The notes beneath the pieces are model-generated. The model did not search any database. It was given only the letters and a program-made list of their open reading frames with translations, and had not been told where the DNA came from. From Candidatus Neomarinimicrobiota bacterium (GTDB lineage Bacteria > Fidelibacterota > Marinisomatia > Marinisomatales > S15-B10): 64,000 nt of DNA. This document shows positions 9,065 to 20,400 of the stretch, in pieces. The translations under genes and the position numbers were made by a program. Position 1 is the stretch's first letter, and every line of letters starts with the position of its first letter. The stretch spans positions 1 to 64,000 of the forward strand of contig DTTI01000084.1 in assembly GCA_012964825.1 (NCBI GenBank), given 5' to 3'.

Positions 9065-11559
9065 GCTTCAGCGCTTTCTTCACCAGTAGGCTCTTGTTGG
9101 TCTGTGATTTCTTCGTCTGTGTCTTCCGATTCCACGCGCACTACCCTGCTTAGTGAGGAAATTTTTGCACCTTCATCAAGGCGAATAAGTTTTACACCCT
9201 GTGTTACACGTCCTATGGTTCGGATACTGTCAACGGGTTGTCGAATGAGAACACCCGTGTTTGTGATAACCATAAGATCGTCTGTGTCCACAACCTCCAT
9301 GATTGCCACCATTTTGCCCACTTTTTTGTTTGTCCGCATGGCCAGCACGCCCTTTCCAGACCGCTTTTGAATACGGTATTGCATAACTTCCGTGCGCTTG
9401 CCAAACCCTTTTTCGGTCGCAACCAGCAGTGTCCCCTCTCTTCGTACAACAACCATTCCCACTACATAATCGTTTTTTGTAGAGAGTTTTATACCTATAA
9501 CCCCGCGCGTCTTTCGACCCATGGGGCGGGCGTCCGTTTCTGAGAAACGAATTGATTTCCCTTCTCGTGTACCTAAAACAATGTCATTTTCTCCGGTTGT
9601 AATTTTTGCCTCTATGAGTTCGTCTCCCTCCCGTATATCAATGGCATAAATGCCTCCCTTTCGGGGGTTTCCGTAGGCCGACAGCTTTGTTTTTTTAATT
9701 ATTCCCTTCCGGGTGGCCATAACTATATACTTTTCTTCGTCGAATGTTTTTACACTCACAAAAGCTTTTACCTTTTCACCTGGTTCCGTACCTAAAAGAT
9801 TTACAATTGCCCGGCCTCTGGCGGCTCGGCCACCAGGTGGAATTTCATGTACTTTTAACCAATAGCATTTTCCTTTGTCTGTAAAGAAGAGTATATAGTC
9901 ATGGGTGTTTGCCACAAATAGGTGTTCCACAAAATCTTCTTCTTTGGCTTTCGCGCCCTGTAGGCCGCGGCCACCTCTGCGTTGACTTCTATAGGTCGAC
10001 GCCGCGGTCCTTTTCACATAGCCATTATGTGTAAACGTAAGAACAACGTCTTCTTCCGCAATCATGTCCTCAACTGAAAAAGTTGTCCCAATGGCTAGAA
10101 TTTCTGTTCTCCTGTTTTCTCCATAACGCTCTTTAATTTCTGCTAATTCTTCTTTAATAATGGCCATCTGCCTTTGACGACTTTCAAGAATTCCTTTAAG
10201 CTGTGCAATTAGCTTTATAACCTCTTTATACTCTTGGACAACTTTTTCTACCTCAAGGCCGGTAAGCCTCTGTAGACGCATCTCCAAAATGGCTTGCGCC
10301 TGTCTTTCTGACAGCTCGAAACTATTCATAAGCCCTTCTTTAGCCTGTGTCGGATCTTTGCTTCCGCGAATAACTTCTATCACCTCATCTATGTTGTCCA
10401 GTGCAATTTTTAAACCCTCAAGAATATGTGCTCGCTCTTCAGCTGCATTAAGCTCATAATTTGTCCTGCGAACAAGAACGTCATGTCTGTGGTCAATGAA
10501 GCACCGCAGAATCTCTCTTAACGAAAGAACTTTTGGTATACCATCTACCAGGGCCAAAAGTATGACGCCGAACGTATCTTTCATTTGGGTGTGAACGTAT
10601 AGCTGGTTGAGAATCACTTCTGGTACAATGTCGCGTTTTGTCTCAATCACGATGCGCATACCATCCCTGTCTGACTCGTCTCGTATATCGGAAATACCTT
10701 CTATTCTTTTGTTTCGAACCATGTCCGCAATTTTTTCTATTAATTTTGCTTTGTTTACCTGGTATGGTATTTCGTTTACAATAATATTGGATTTGCTACC
10801 TTTTATAGTCTCAATAAAGGCGTTAGCCCTCACGGTTATTTTTCCCCTCCCTGTTTCATAGGCTTGTCGTATGCCATCTAACCCCTCAATCGTCGCGCCC
10901 GTGGGAAAGTCAGGGCCCTTCACGTGCTTCATGAGGTCCTCAATTGTTGATTCTGGTTTGTCTATGAGGGTAGTGGTTGCATCAATAATCTCTATAAGGT
11001 TGTGAGGTGGAATTTTTGTGGCCATACCAACAGCAATTCCTTCTGACCCATTAACCAAAAGGTTAGGTATAACAGCCGGAAGCACCATGGGCTCTTCCAT
11101 TGTTTCATCAAAGTTTGGCTGCCAGTCAACTGTCTCTTTTTCTAGGTCTCTAAGCATTTCGGCCCCAAAGCGTGACATCCGAGCTTCCGTGTATCTCATT
11201 GCGGCTGCATTGTCTCCATCAACAGATCCGAAGTTCCCTTGACCATCAACCAATTCGTGGCGCATTGAGAAATCTTGGGCCATTCTTACCAAAGAATCGT
11301 AGATGGAGGAGTCGCCGTGAGGATGGTATTTACCCATCACGTCCCCAACAATTCTCGCTGACTTTTTATAGGGGCGGTTCCAAAAGGAGCCTAGCTCACT
11401 CATGCCATAAAGGATTCTTCGATGAATTGGCTTCAGGCCGTCTCTTACGTCAGGAAGGGCCCGAGAGACAATAACGGACATAGAATAATTGAGATAACTC
11501 TCTTTCATTTCGTCCACGATGTCACGGTTCAAGAACATGTCTCTGGTAAGCTCAGCCAT
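9061..11559 (-). CDS. gyrA: DNA gyrase subunit A
   Basis: The 832-residue protein is full length for GyrA. The catalytic tyrosine is Y123 in [12 protein letters not shown]. The quinolone-determining loop [10 protein letters not shown] keeps Ser84 and Asp88, equivalent to E. coli S83 and D87, so it has the wild-type sensitive configuration. The C-terminal beta-pinwheel carries the GyrA box QRRGGRG, needed for DNA wrapping and supercoiling, and ends in an acidic tail. GyrA with GyrB introduces negative supercoils in the cytoplasm. The gene follows gyrB after 14 bp and overlaps yggS by 4 bp. Confidence 0.98.
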   Translation of the reverse strand: MAELTRDMFLNRDIVDEMKESYLNYSMSVIVSRALPDVRDGLKPIHRRILYGMSELGSFWNRPYKKSARIVGDVMGKYHPHGDSSIYDSLVRMAQDFSMRHELVDGQGNFGSVDGDNAAAMRYTEARMSRFGAEMLRDLEKETVDWQPNFDETMEEPMVLPAVIPNLLVNGSEGIAVGMATKIPPHNLIEIIDATTTLIDKPESTIEDLMKHVKGPDFPTGATIEGLDGIRQAYETGRGKITVRANAFIETIKGSKSNIIVNEIPYQVNKAKLIEKIADMVRNKRIEGISDIRDESDRDGMRIVIETKRDIVPEVILNQLYVHTQMKDTFGVILLALVDGIPKVLSLREILRCFIDHRHDVLVRRTNYELNAAEERAHILEGLKIALDNIDEVIEVIRGSKDPTQAKEGLMNSFELSERQAQAILEMRLQRLTGLEVEKVVQEYKEVIKLIAQLKGILESRQRQMAIIKEELAEIKERYGENRRTEILAIGTTFSVEDMIAEEDVVLTFTHNGYVKRTAASTYRSQRRGGRGLQGAKAKEEDFVEHLFVANTHDYILFFTDKGKCYWLKVHEIPPGGRAARGRAIVNLLGTEPGEKVKAFVSVKTFDEEKYIVMATRKGIIKKTKLSAYGNPRKGGIYAIDIREGDELIEAKITTGENDIVLGTREGKSIRFSETDARPMGRKTRGVIGIKLSTKNDYVVGMVVVRREGTLLVATEKGFGKRTEVMQYRIQKRSGKGVLAMRTNKKVGKMVAIMEVVDTDDLMVITNTGVLIRQPVDSIRTIGRVTQGVKLIRLDEGAKISSLSRVVRVESEDTDEEITDQQEPTGEESAEA

Positions 11560-11573
11560 TGTTCTTTTTCCCG

Positions 11574-13547
11574 TTATACATCAAGGTTTACCACAAATTT
11601 GGCGTGGGTCGTAATAAACTTCCGGCGTGCTTCTACATCACTGCCCATTAGCTCCATGAAAAGTGTTGAAGCTTCGCTAATGCTTTCTACAGAAACCTTA
11701 AGTAGTGACCTTCGCTCTGGGTCCATAGTGGTTGACCAAAGCTGGTCTGCGTTCATTTCACCCAAGCCTTTATAACGCTGAAGATCAATTTTTTGTGTTT
11801 TATTATCTTTCTTAAAGCGCTCGACGATCATTTCTCGTTGGTCTTCGTCAAAAGCATATTGCTCTTTCTTGCCTTGTTTCACTTTGTAGAGCGGTGGTTG
11901 AGCAATAAAGACATGGCCATCGGTGATCAGCTCGGGCATTTTTCTGTATAAAAAAGTGAGTAAGAGTGTCCGGATGTGGCTACCATCGATGTCTGCGTCT
12001 GTCATTATTATTACTTTGTTATACCGCAATTTCAGGATGTCAAATTCGGCTCCCGTTGGCTTTTCGCCGTCTTCCATTTCCCCGTTTCCTCCAAAACCCG
12101 TACCCAGTGCTGTAATAATTGACTGGATCTCGTTGTTTGATAAAAGTTTGTCAATTCTAGCTTTTTCAGCATTTATTACCTTGCCTCTTAGTGGTAAAAT
12201 TGCTTGGTATCGCCTATCTCTTCCCTGTTTGGCTGAGCCACCAGCTGAATCACCCTCAACTAGGAATATTTCACACATTTCCGGGTCTTTGCTTGAGCAG
12301 TCTGCCAGTTTTCCGGGGAGTGAGCCACCCTCCAGGGCGCTTTTACGCCTAATAAGCTCACGGGCTTTTCGAGCGGCTGCTCTACTGCGGGCTGACAACA
12401 CAGCTTTTTCAACAATTCTCCTTCCAACAGAAGGGTTCTGTTCAAGAAACTCCTGTAGCCCTTCAAAAACAATAGAATCAACAAGGCCTTTTACCTCTCC
12501 GTTGCCGAGTTTAGTTTTGGTTTGACCTTCAAATTGCGGTTCTGCTACTTTTATGGAGATGACGGCGGTGATTCCCTCTCTAAAGTCTTCCCCAGACAGC
12601 GTTATTTTCTCGTTCTTGTTTGATTTAATAAGTTTGTTTTTTGTGGTGTAGCTGTTCATTGCTCGGGTTAGGGCTGACCGAAACCCGGACATGTGGGTGC
12701 CCCCTTCAATTGTATTTATGTTGTTCACAAAGGACAGGATGTTTTCGTTGTATCCGTCGTTGTATCGAAGCGCTACCTCCACCGGCATATCCCCTTTTTC
12801 TTTCAAAACGGTAATTACCTTCTTGTGTAGGGGGTTCGCGGAGCTGTCTAGGAACTTGACATAGTCCGACAGTCCACCCTTGTATTTGAAAACCTCTTTT
12901 CTACCCTCCCCTTCTGGTCGATTGTCATCAATGGTTATTTCAAGTTCCTTGTTTAGGTACGCCAGCTCTCTGAGGCGCTCTGAAATAATGTCAAAGTCCC
13001 AATTTCTCTCCTTAAAGATTTCTCCGTCGGGCATAAAGGTAATTTTTGTTCCACTCGTTTTTGCTTTACCTGTTGATTTTAGTTTTGTTTTGGTGTCTCC
13101 CTTTTCATATCTCTGATTGTAAATCTTTCCGTCTCTTTTAACCTCCGCCTCCAGCCAGGCGGAAAGAGCATTTACAACCGACACACCTACGCCGTGTAGA
13201 CCCCCAGAAACCTTGTATGTCCCTTTGTCAAATTTGCCGCCAGCATGCAGTAGTGTCATAACAACCTCAAGTGCGGGCTTTTTTTCTTCTTTATGAATGT
13301 CTACAGGAATCCCGCGGCCATTGTCTTCTACAGAAAAGGAGTTGTCTTTGTTTATAGAGACGGCAATTTTCGTGCAGTGGCCCGCCATGGCCTCATCCAC
13401 ACTATTATCAACGACTTCATTAACAAGGTGGTGCAGACCTCGCTTTCCTAAGTCTCCGATGTACATTGCTGGACGTTTTCGAACAGCTTTGAGCCCCTTG
13501 AGAACGGTGATTTTCTCTGCACCATAATCTTTAGTTTTTTTTGCCAT
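11574..13547 (-). CDS. gyrB: DNA gyrase subunit B
   Basis: The 657-residue protein has the GHKL ATPase domain ([11 protein letters not shown], then ALHA/HAGGKF and [14 protein letters not shown]). After it come the transducer region and a TOPRIM domain with [15 protein letters not shown] and the metal-binding [18 protein letters not shown] motif. The length fits the shorter GyrB class without the gamma-proteobacterial insertion. It provides ATP-driven strand passage with GyrA. It lies 3 bp after dciA and 14 bp before gyrA in the dnaN-dciA-gyrB-gyrA array. Confidence 0.98.
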   Translation of the reverse strand: MAKKTKDYGAEKITVLKGLKAVRKRPAMYIGDLGKRGLHHLVNEVVDNSVDEAMAGHCTKIAVSINKDNSFSVEDNGRGIPVDIHKEEKKPALEVVMTLLHAGGKFDKGTYKVSGGLHGVGVSVVNALSAWLEAEVKRDGKIYNQRYEKGDTKTKLKSTGKAKTSGTKITFMPDGEIFKERNWDFDIISERLRELAYLNKELEITIDDNRPEGEGRKEVFKYKGGLSDYVKFLDSSANPLHKKVITVLKEKGDMPVEVALRYNDGYNENILSFVNNINTIEGGTHMSGFRSALTRAMNSYTTKNKLIKSNKNEKITLSGEDFREGITAVISIKVAEPQFEGQTKTKLGNGEVKGLVDSIVFEGLQEFLEQNPSVGRRIVEKAVLSARSRAAARKARELIRRKSALEGGSLPGKLADCSSKDPEMCEIFLVEGDSAGGSAKQGRDRRYQAILPLRGKVINAEKARIDKLLSNNEIQSIITALGTGFGGNGEMEDGEKPTGAEFDILKLRYNKVIIMTDADIDGSHIRTLLLTFLYRKMPELITDGHVFIAQPPLYKVKQGKKEQYAFDEDQREMIVERFKKDNKTQKIDLQRYKGLGEMNADQLWSTTMDPERRSLLKVSVESISEASTLFMELMGSDVEARRKFITTHAKFVVNLDV

Positions 13548-13550
13548 CTT

Positions 13551-13826
13551 TTATATAACCCGAATTTTCTTTATTGTTTCTTCCCCTAGTTTTTTGTTTA
13601 GTTTTTCAAGGATTTCTTTTTTCTTTATTGCCATTTCGTTTCGCCACACAGGAGTTGATGCCCTCACTATTAAAATTCCGTGCTTTACCTCCTCCGGTGT
13701 GCAATTTTTGGCAACGGATTTCCCAACAATATTTTCCCAAATTAAAAGGGCCTTGTTTTGGCGCATCGCCCTGTCAAGACCACCTTGTTTTAAAGCTGTG
13801 CTTAGTGCTGATTTAAGTGGTTGCAC
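13551..13826 (-). CDS. dciA: DciA-like (DUF721) replicative helicase loader
   Basis: The 91-residue protein begins at a GTG (13826), the only standard start after an in-frame TAG 30 bp upstream. It matches the DUF721/DciA family: a helical LWENIVG segment, a C-terminal half with GILIVRASTPVWRNEM and a final strand. DciA loads or regulates the replicative helicase DnaB in bacteria lacking DnaC/DnaI. A place between dnaN and gyrB is typical for this family, although recF often lies there too and is missing here. The gene lies 68 bp downstream of dnaN and 3 bp upstream of gyrB. Confidence 0.85.
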   Translation of the reverse strand: MQPLKSALSTALKQGGLDRAMRQNKALLIWENIVGKSVAKNCTPEEVKHGILIVRASTPVWRNEMAIKKKEILEKLNKKLGEETIKKIRVI

Positions 13827-13894
13827 AGATAGGCCAAGTCTCCCGCTGTTTATAAACTAATATTTTCCGCTCGGCACGAACAGAAAAACTTCTT

Positions 13895-15019
13895 TTAAAC
13901 CTGTTCTCCTCCAGTACGCATAGGCATTAGGAGCATTGTTGTTTCTTCGTTTTCTTCCTGTTTGTCTGGGCCTACCAGCGTTGCTGAAATAGGTGAGTTT
14001 AACCGAAGAACGACCTTCTCGGTGTCAATGTGCGTCAGAATATCCACAAGATAATTAGCATTAAAACCCACCGTTAAATCTTCGTCTTCATATTGTACCT
14101 GAAACTTCTCTTGGGCGCTTGACGCACTCTCCGGGTCTTCTGTTGTAACAACGGCCTCTCCATTTGAGAGTCTCAGTTCCACCTGCCTTGTGGCTCGGTT
14201 AGAAAAAATTGATACGCGCCGAACGGAGGCAAGCATTTCTTCCCTGTCCGCGGTTAGTATTTTACTGTTATCTTTGGGTAAAACCGTCTTATAGTCTGGA
14301 TACCGTTCGTCTATCACTCTCGAAAAGGCTGTAATTCCACTAAATGAGATTGTGAGGTGGTTGTCCCCCACCCAAAGAACTGTTTCTCCTTGGCCGTCTA
14401 AGTAGGGCAATAACAAATTAAGAAACTTTTTGGGTACAATAACACGGCCCTCATACCCCCTCGACGAAAAATCAGACCGGGAACAGACGGACAGCCTGTG
14501 TCCGTCCGTCGCAACAACCGAAATGCTGTTTTCCAAAACTTCAAACAGGGCTCCCATCAGGGCTGGTTTCAGGTCATCTGAGCTCAAGGCAAAAGATGTT
14601 TTTTCAACAAGGCGCTTAAGAACAGAAGAGGCAATCCCAATCTCTTTTTTGTTGTCCACTTCCGGCATCGTAGGAAAATCCTCGGGTGGTGCACCGGAAA
14701 TGTCGTAATTCCCAAAGGAAGTTTGAATAACAACCCGGTGTTCATCATTTGATTCAATCGTCACGTCTGTCTCTGGCAGCGCGTTCGTTATGTCCATAAG
14801 CGTGCGGTGCGGAATAGCAACGCCACCCTCACTCTCTACGGACCCCTGGGCTGTGGTCACAAGCGTAATTTCAAGGTCTGTGGTGCGCATTTCAAGTTCT
14901 TCCTTCCGCGCGGTGAACAGTACACTGCTAAGTATTGGAATGGTAGATCTTGTAGGCGTTGCCTTGGCTAGGTTTTGTAAAGCAGACTGGAGCGAATTTC
15001 TTGATATTGAAACATTCAT
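13895..15019 (-). CDS. dnaN: DNA polymerase III sliding clamp (beta subunit)
   Basis: The 374-residue protein spans the three clamp domains. It starts with SISRNSLQSALQNLAKATPTR and contains the typical PILSSVLFTA and SGAPPEDFPTMPE blocks, and domain 3 contains FNANYLVDIL. It forms the ring that tethers DNA polymerase to DNA and recruits repair factors. The last residues (MLLMPMRTGGEQV) resemble the usual clamp C-terminal M-P-M-R-L motif. It is the first gene of the dnaN-dciA-gyrBA-yggS unit and lies 11 kb from dnaA, not next to it. Its promoter must lie in the 374-bp gap upstream. Confidence 0.97.
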   Translation of the reverse strand: MNVSISRNSLQSALQNLAKATPTRSTIPILSSVLFTARKEELEMRTTDLEITLVTTAQGSVESEGGVAIPHRTLMDITNALPETDVTIESNDEHRVVIQTSFGNYDISGAPPEDFPTMPEVDNKKEIGIASSVLKRLVEKTSFALSSDDLKPALMGALFEVLENSISVVATDGHRLSVCSRSDFSSRGYEGRVIVPKKFLNLLLPYLDGQGETVLWVGDNHLTISFSGITAFSRVIDERYPDYKTVLPKDNSKILTADREEMLASVRRVSIFSNRATRQVELRLSNGEAVVTTEDPESASSAQEKFQVQYEDEDLTVGFNANYLVDILTHIDTEKVVLRLNSPISATLVGPDKQEENEETTMLLMPMRTGGEQV

Positions 15020-15393
15020 AATTTTTTGATTTTGCTTAGCCCGAAAAGAGTAACCTGGGATAAAATCTTGATTTTACGTTACCTAAATTTCGTTTCTCGG
15101 ACAACACCTTTTTCGTTATTTGTGAGTTTTGAATCTTAATTATTATGTTAATCTTTCTAAAATTTAAATCTTAGTTAATTATTATATACGGTGTGCAAAA
15201 CAATAAAAACAAGACATTAATCCCCATAACGAGTAAGCCGGAACATTTATAAAGGGGAAGGCTCACTTTCTGCTTTATGTGTATAAGCTGTTGAGAAGTG
15301 AGCATCCATGGTTTCGCGCTCCAACAAAAAGAAAAACAAGGGGAACTATTAAGACTTATAGCTTGTTTTTGTGGTTAATTTCTGAAGAGAGCT
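15020..15393. other. 374-bp intergenic region upstream of dnaN
   Basis: This AT-rich stretch lies between the surA stop and the dnaN start and has no open frame worth calling. It contains a long imperfect hairpin (15261-15303) with 8-bp outer arms, GCTCACTT/AAGTGAGC. Inside the hairpin is a consensus DnaA box, TTATACACA read on the minus strand (15286-15278). The region must carry the dnaN promoter; TTGTCC with 17-bp spacing to TAACGT on the minus strand is a weak candidate. No tRNA, SRP RNA or 6S-like consensus was recognised. Confidence 0.6.
15278..15286 (-). promoter_or_regulatory. DnaA box upstream of dnaN
   Basis: TGTGTATAA on the plus strand is TTATACACA on the minus strand, a perfect match to the TTATNCACA DnaA-box consensus. 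It lies in the loop-proximal part of a 43-nt imperfect inverted repeat about 260 bp upstream of dnaN. A single box suggests transcriptional control of dnaN rather than an origin. Chance occurrence of one 9-mer is possible. Confidence 0.5.
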
Positions 15394-16683
15394 TCACCGC
15401 TCTATCAAAAAGTTTTCCACATAAATAGAGGCGGAAGCCTCTCTGAGCCACTCGTTGAAATGACTTGACTTTTTCCTCGCAAGGGCGAGGCCTTCAATCT
15501 CTGACCAATGAGTTGCTAGCGTAGGGGTTCCTCCTTCCTTCACCTCAAGCAAAAGCAAGAGATGAAAGCCGTCTTTGGTCGTTACAGGGGGGGACGGAAA
15601 CCCAACCTTAAGGGTCGGTAACACTTGGCCGATTTCTTCTATAGGAAATTGATTGGGATTGACCCAACCAAGTCGCCCACCCAGGTCCTTTGTGCTTATG
15701 TCGTCAGAGTACTTTTTTGCCAGGCGCGAAAAGTCATCCTCCGTAGTTGTGCTGTCTCTTATGTTTAAGGCAAAAGCGTAGAGACTGTCTTCATCGGCCG
15801 GGCTTACCTTGGGAGCAATCAAGATGTGTCGAACATTCACCTTGTCACCCATGGCCTCTAAGACTTCTATAATATGGTATCCAAACTCGGTTTCTATAAT
15901 ATCGCTTAATTTACCAGGTTCTAAAGCGTAAGCCGCCTGCTCAAAGGCAGGCACAAAAGTACCCCGAGTAACGAAACCCATCTCTCCTCCGCTCCTAGCC
16001 GAGCCGGGATCTTGAGAAAACATCTCAGCTAGTTGCGAAAAGCTATCGCCAAGGAGGACTCTCTTTTTTAGTGAATCTATAAAACTGTAAGCGAGGCGCC
16101 GGCTTTCTCTACCGGGTCTCAACTTGAAGAAAATGTGGTCTGTGTTGTATAGGGTTGGGACAGACCCAAGGCTGTCCTTATAATTGTTGTAAAACACAAA
16201 CACCTCATCCCTAGTTATGGTTATGCCCCCAAAAAGCCGACCTTGGTACCGCTCGGCAATGAGCTGATCGCGCATATCGGGCCACCACATGCGCCGAATT
16301 TCACCTACACGCTTACCTAGAATTTTTTCTAGCTGTTCCTCTGACCCAGCCTGGGAGATTGACTGGGCAAGATACTGCTCGACCGCCTGATCAACCTCTC
16401 GGTCTTCCACCTCAATGCTTTCAACCTCAGCAATTTCAAGGATAAGCTTTTGGTTAATAAGAGACTGAAGAACTTGTTTTTGGAGTTTCTCGAGTTTATC
16501 CATATCAAGGCGAGGATCTAAGCGTTGCTCAATGGCTGTCATTTGTACAAGTTGTGCAACATCACTTTTAAGTATAACATGCTCCCCCACAAGAGCGGCC
16601 ACACCATCAATAAGATTTTGCCCCGAGAGGAGAAGGCCAACCCCAAACAGGACAAAAAAGAGGCCGGGCTTTTTGTTTTTCAT
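15394..16683 (-). CDS. surA: SurA-like periplasmic chaperone with two parvulin domains
   Basis: The 429-residue protein has a signal peptide (about 1-21), a SurA N-terminal helical region (DGVAALVGEHVILKSDV, as in SurA/PrsA families) and two PpiC parvulin domains. The first lies about 175-280, containing AEMFSQDPGSARSGGEMGFV; the second lies about 285-395, containing AKKYSDDISTKDLGGRLGWV. It should help outer-membrane proteins fold in the periplasm. It is the last gene of the rpmH-surA operon. Its ATG overlaps the stop of the upstream lipoprotein gene, which looks like a degenerate relative. Confidence 0.9.
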   Translation of the reverse strand: MKNKKPGLFFVLFGVGLLLSGQNLIDGVAALVGEHVILKSDVAQLVQMTAIEQRLDPRLDMDKLEKLQKQVLQSLINQKLILEIAEVESIEVEDREVDQAVEQYLAQSISQAGSEEQLEKILGKRVGEIRRMWWPDMRDQLIAERYQGRLFGGITITRDEVFVFYNNYKDSLGSVPTLYNTDHIFFKLRPGRESRRLAYSFIDSLKKRVLLGDSFSQLAEMFSQDPGSARSGGEMGFVTRGTFVPAFEQAAYALEPGKLSDIIETEFGYHIIEVLEAMGDKVNVRHILIAPKVSPADEDSLYAFALNIRDSTTTEDDFSRLAKKYSDDISTKDLGGRLGWVNPNQFPIEEIGQVLPTLKVGFPSPPVTTKDGFHLLLLLEVKEGGTPTLATHWSEIEGLALARKKSSHFNEWLREASASIYVENFLIER

Positions 16684-17468
16684 CTTGGTTTCTGTGCCCC
16701 TCCAACATCAGCGTTGGGTGGATAGACATTTCTTAGGCTGTCTAACAAGAGACCATACAGCTTGGCCCGCTTAGACCGGTAGATGTTCTGGCTAATTTCA
16801 TCATAAACTTCGTCAAGGCCCTGATAAGAACTTTGAGGGAAGAACTCGAGAACCTCTAGAACGTGATATCCATATTGTGTTTTCTCTGGACCCAAGACGC
16901 CACGGGGACGGGAAGACCCAAAAAGGAGGAGGTCTAATTCTTCTGGCATGTCACCAGGCGAAACAGTGACGGGAGAGACCCGGTTCTCTTTCAATAAAGA
17001 AATTCTTAGCCTGGCATCGTATTGTAAGAGGGTGAATTTGACTTCATTTGCAGAACCCTCGTTTTGGGTAAGGAACTGTATTAGTCGAACCTCGTCTGTG
17101 CGCCGCCGATAGGTTGGCCTATTAGAGAGATAGCGATCTCTAATTTCATCCATGGTTACTTTTATTTTTGAGGAGAGGTAATGTTCCAAATACAGGTTTC
17201 CATAAACAGTTTTTCTATAATCATCAATTAATTGTCTAACAGAAGCCTCGTTTTGTAAGTTGCTCGAAACAGCGGCACGGTAGAGCAGCTCACGAGAAGC
17301 TGGCTGACCCTCGTTTGTTTTGTTGCGCTCTTCAGTTGTAGTGCTTCCAACCCTAGGGGTTGTGGAAGGTTCCTTGTTTGTGTCTTTTTTAGCGCAGCTT
17401 GAAATTATGCTCATAAAGAAAGTAAAACAAAAAAGACGAAAAAGAGCTGTCGAAAAGAAGAAAAACAC
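16680..17468 (-). CDS. Degenerate PpiC/SurA-like lipoprotein
   Basis: The 262-residue protein has a hydrophobic N-terminus ending in SIISSC, a lipobox, so it is probably outer-membrane anchored. A helical middle resembles SurA/PrsA N-domains. Near the C-terminus LGPEKTQYGYHVLEVLEF matches the last strand and helix of a parvulin domain, but the central catalytic part of the domain is poorly preserved. It is probably a folding chaperone that has lost isomerase activity, working with the following SurA-like protein. The gene follows mfd after 9 bp and overlaps surA by 4 bp. The function is inferred from resemblance and neighbours. Confidence 0.65.
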   Translation of the reverse strand: MFFFFSTALFRLFCFTFFMSIISSCAKKDTNKEPSTTPRVGSTTTEERNKTNEGQPASRELLYRAAVSSNLQNEASVRQLIDDYRKTVYGNLYLEHYLSSKIKVTMDEIRDRYLSNRPTYRRRTDEVRLIQFLTQNEGSANEVKFTLLQYDARLRISLLKENRVSPVTVSPGDMPEELDLLLFGSSRPRGVLGPEKTQYGYHVLEVLEFFPQSSYQGLDEVYDEISQNIYRSKRAKLYGLLLDSLRNVYPPNADVGGAQKPR

Positions 17469-17477
17469 AGCGAAAAA

Positions 17478-20400
17478 CTAACCGGGAGGGCCTTGTGATT
17501 CAAAAAGGATTTCCACAGTTCGCAAAGCAGAAGAAAGGGAGCTTGTTTCGACATCAATCCCAGTCCGCTCACCATCATTGACAACGGTAAACGAAGCGTT
17601 GTTTTTTTTCAGCACACCGCAGTAGCGGTGGACAACATCAACAACGTTGCCATTGTTGTTCGAGCCTAACCAGAGTTTGGCACCACCCTGTCCAGCCTCC
17701 ACGGACTCAACGGCGCACCCAGGGGAAGCGAGCCGAATTTTCTTTATATAAAGGAGATTTAACACAGGTTCTGGAAGAGGACCAAACCTGTCTAGGATTT
17801 CCTCGGCGGTGTCCTGTATCTCTGAGGTAGAATTCGCGCTTGCCAGTCGGCGATAAAAGTGAAGACGGTCTTCCTGTTGTTGAACATATTTTTCAGGTAT
17901 TAAGGCGTCACCTTCCACAGACAATGAAAGTTGCGGTTGTGTTTTCTTTTGGGGTGTTTTTTTTTGTTTTTTTTCTTCCGCCACCTCTTTTACAATCTTG
18001 CAATAAAGATGGAACCCAACAGTTGCGAGGTGGCCACTCTGCTCTTTCCCAAAAAGGTTACCACCACCCCGAAGCTCTAGGTCTCGAAGAGCAATATCAT
18101 ATCCCGAGCCAAGAGCAGTGTTGTGTTGGATTGTTCTAAGACGCTCATGGGCTTCTGGACTTACATCGGCCCCCGGAATTAACAGGTAGCAGTAAGCCTG
18201 TTGAGAAGAGCGGCCCACACGCCCCCGCATTTGGTAAAGCTGGGAAAGACCGTACAGATGAGCGTTATTAATGAGAATTGTATTCACATTAGGCAGGTCG
18301 AGCCCCGCCCCAATAATTGTGGTGGAAACCAAGACGTCAACATCTCCCTGGTACATTCTTAGCATAACAGATTCAAGCTCGTCACTAAGCATTTTTCCGT
18401 GTGCAACCCCAATGTTTAGTTTGGGAAAAAGGCTTCTAATGCGGCGAGCAATCCGCCCAAGACCAGAAATGTTGTGTTGTACAAAGAAAACCTGTCCTCC
18501 GCGATCAATTTCATAGGCAATCGCATTTTTAATTTGATTTACATCAAAATTTTCTATGGACGTAATGACAGAAAGGCGCCCAGGGGGTGGTGTTCTGATT
18601 GTTGAAACATCACGAACCCCCATGAGAGAAAATTGTAAAGTGCGCGGAATGGGTGTTGCACTCATGCTTAAAACATCACAACCCGACTGGAGCACACGCA
18701 GCATTTCCTTGTGTTTGGCGCCAAAGCGATGCTCCTCATCGATGATAATTAGACCGAGGTGAGGAATTGAGACGTCTTTGGAAAGCAAACGGTGTGTTCC
18801 AATGACAACATCAACAGTTAACATTTTAAGCCCAAGCAGTGTTTTCTTTATATCTGTAGGCTTAGCAAAGCGAGAAAGGTGTCGAACCACAACACCAAAA
18901 GGTTCAAGCCGAGAAAAGAAGCTATTAAACAATTGATTAACTAAAATTGTGGTTGGAGCTAAAAGTGAGACCTGTTTGCCACTACAAACAGCCTTAAGGG
19001 CGGCTCGAATAGCAATTTCTGTTTTGCCGAAGCCCACGTCACCGCAAATAAGACGGTCCATGGGGGCATCTTTCTCCATGTCGAGACAAACATCTTTATA
19101 GCAGTTCATTTGATCAACAGTTTCAGTGTAGGGAAACGTTTCTCTAAGGCCGCGAAGGAACTCACCATCGGGTGAGAACGAAAACCCACGTGCCCCCTGC
19201 CTATCACTATATATTTGAATGAACTGATCTACGACCCTACCCACAGACGCTCTTGTGCTTTGTTTTGATCGCTGCCAATGGCTCGTACGAAGGTCAGTAA
19301 GTGCCGGCTTTTCTTCTGAACCAAGGTATTTGTGCACAACGTCAAGCCTTTCTAGCGGCACATGAACCAAGTCACCATGTTTAAACTTGAGAGCAACACA
19401 CTCCGTTTTAACACCATTTTTTGTAATCTGAGAAAGACCCCTATAGAGGCCAATTCCAAGGCCTTCATGAACAACAGGTCCATTCCAAGGCAAGCCAACA
19501 AACCCGAGACTGGGCTCAGAAGAAACCTCTTTTTCCCGAAAAGGGGCGTCAGGTACCCTAGGGAGATCAATGAGCTGGTCTAATGAAACCCAGAAGAAGC
19601 CAAGAGGGGCCGACGCAAAAGAACCACTAAGAGGTAAGTGACAAAACGAAAAGAAATCCAAAACCCCAACTGTTAAGGCCCGGTCAACAAAGGTCTTGTG
19701 GAGGAAAACAAACTGTTCAACTATTTGACTTTCTTTGAATTGAGCAACTAGCGCCGTAAAAACCCTGGGGTTGTTTTTAAAACCTCGATGAGAGACACAA
19801 CCCAAGTCCAACTCACGACCATCCTCATCCATGTAAACAGGCTGAAGATTAAAAATATCGGGGGAACCGGAGGGTTCAACAAAAAAACAGGTAACATTAA
19901 CAGGGTTTTTGGTGAAGGGATCCTTCTCTTGTTGGGAGCCCATAACCAAAGGGGCCGAAAGGACGACGCCACTGACATCAACCTGCCGGAGCATTCTTTG
20001 TGTCGCGACATCAAAAAACCTTGCAGAGGAAAGCTTCTCCTCAGCAAACTCAACTCGAAGAGGCCCAGCAGCCCCAAAAGAGAAAAAGTCAACAATGGCG
20101 CCCCGAAGAGCGAACTGACCGGGGGCGCTAACAGCAGGGGCTTGTTTCATTTTCCAGCCCAACAGAAGAGAAACCAAAGCTTCGCGGCTTTTCAGAGAAG
20201 AGAGTTTAATACTGTCTTCAGGACCACCAAACAGACTAGACCAGACAAGGCGATACCGGTGCTGGGGCACAATAAGCAAAGGTGTCTCACCAGCAGCAAA
20301 AAGATTTAAAACGTGAAGATCTGCACCAGTAAGATGTTCTTCTTCCCCAGAACCAACAAAAGCCAACGCCAAACCAGGCGACAAGGCCGCCAGGGACTCA

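Noticed and set aside
11923-12525. 200-codon open frame antisense to gyrB
   Set aside because: It lies wholly inside gyrB on the opposite strand and has no recognisable protein features; it is a coding shadow.
15308-15352. 14-codon plus-strand ORF (MVSRSNKKKNKGNY) in the gap upstream of dnaN
   Set aside because: Too short, no convincing ribosome-binding site, and lysine/asparagine-rich codons are expected by chance in this AT-rich sequence.
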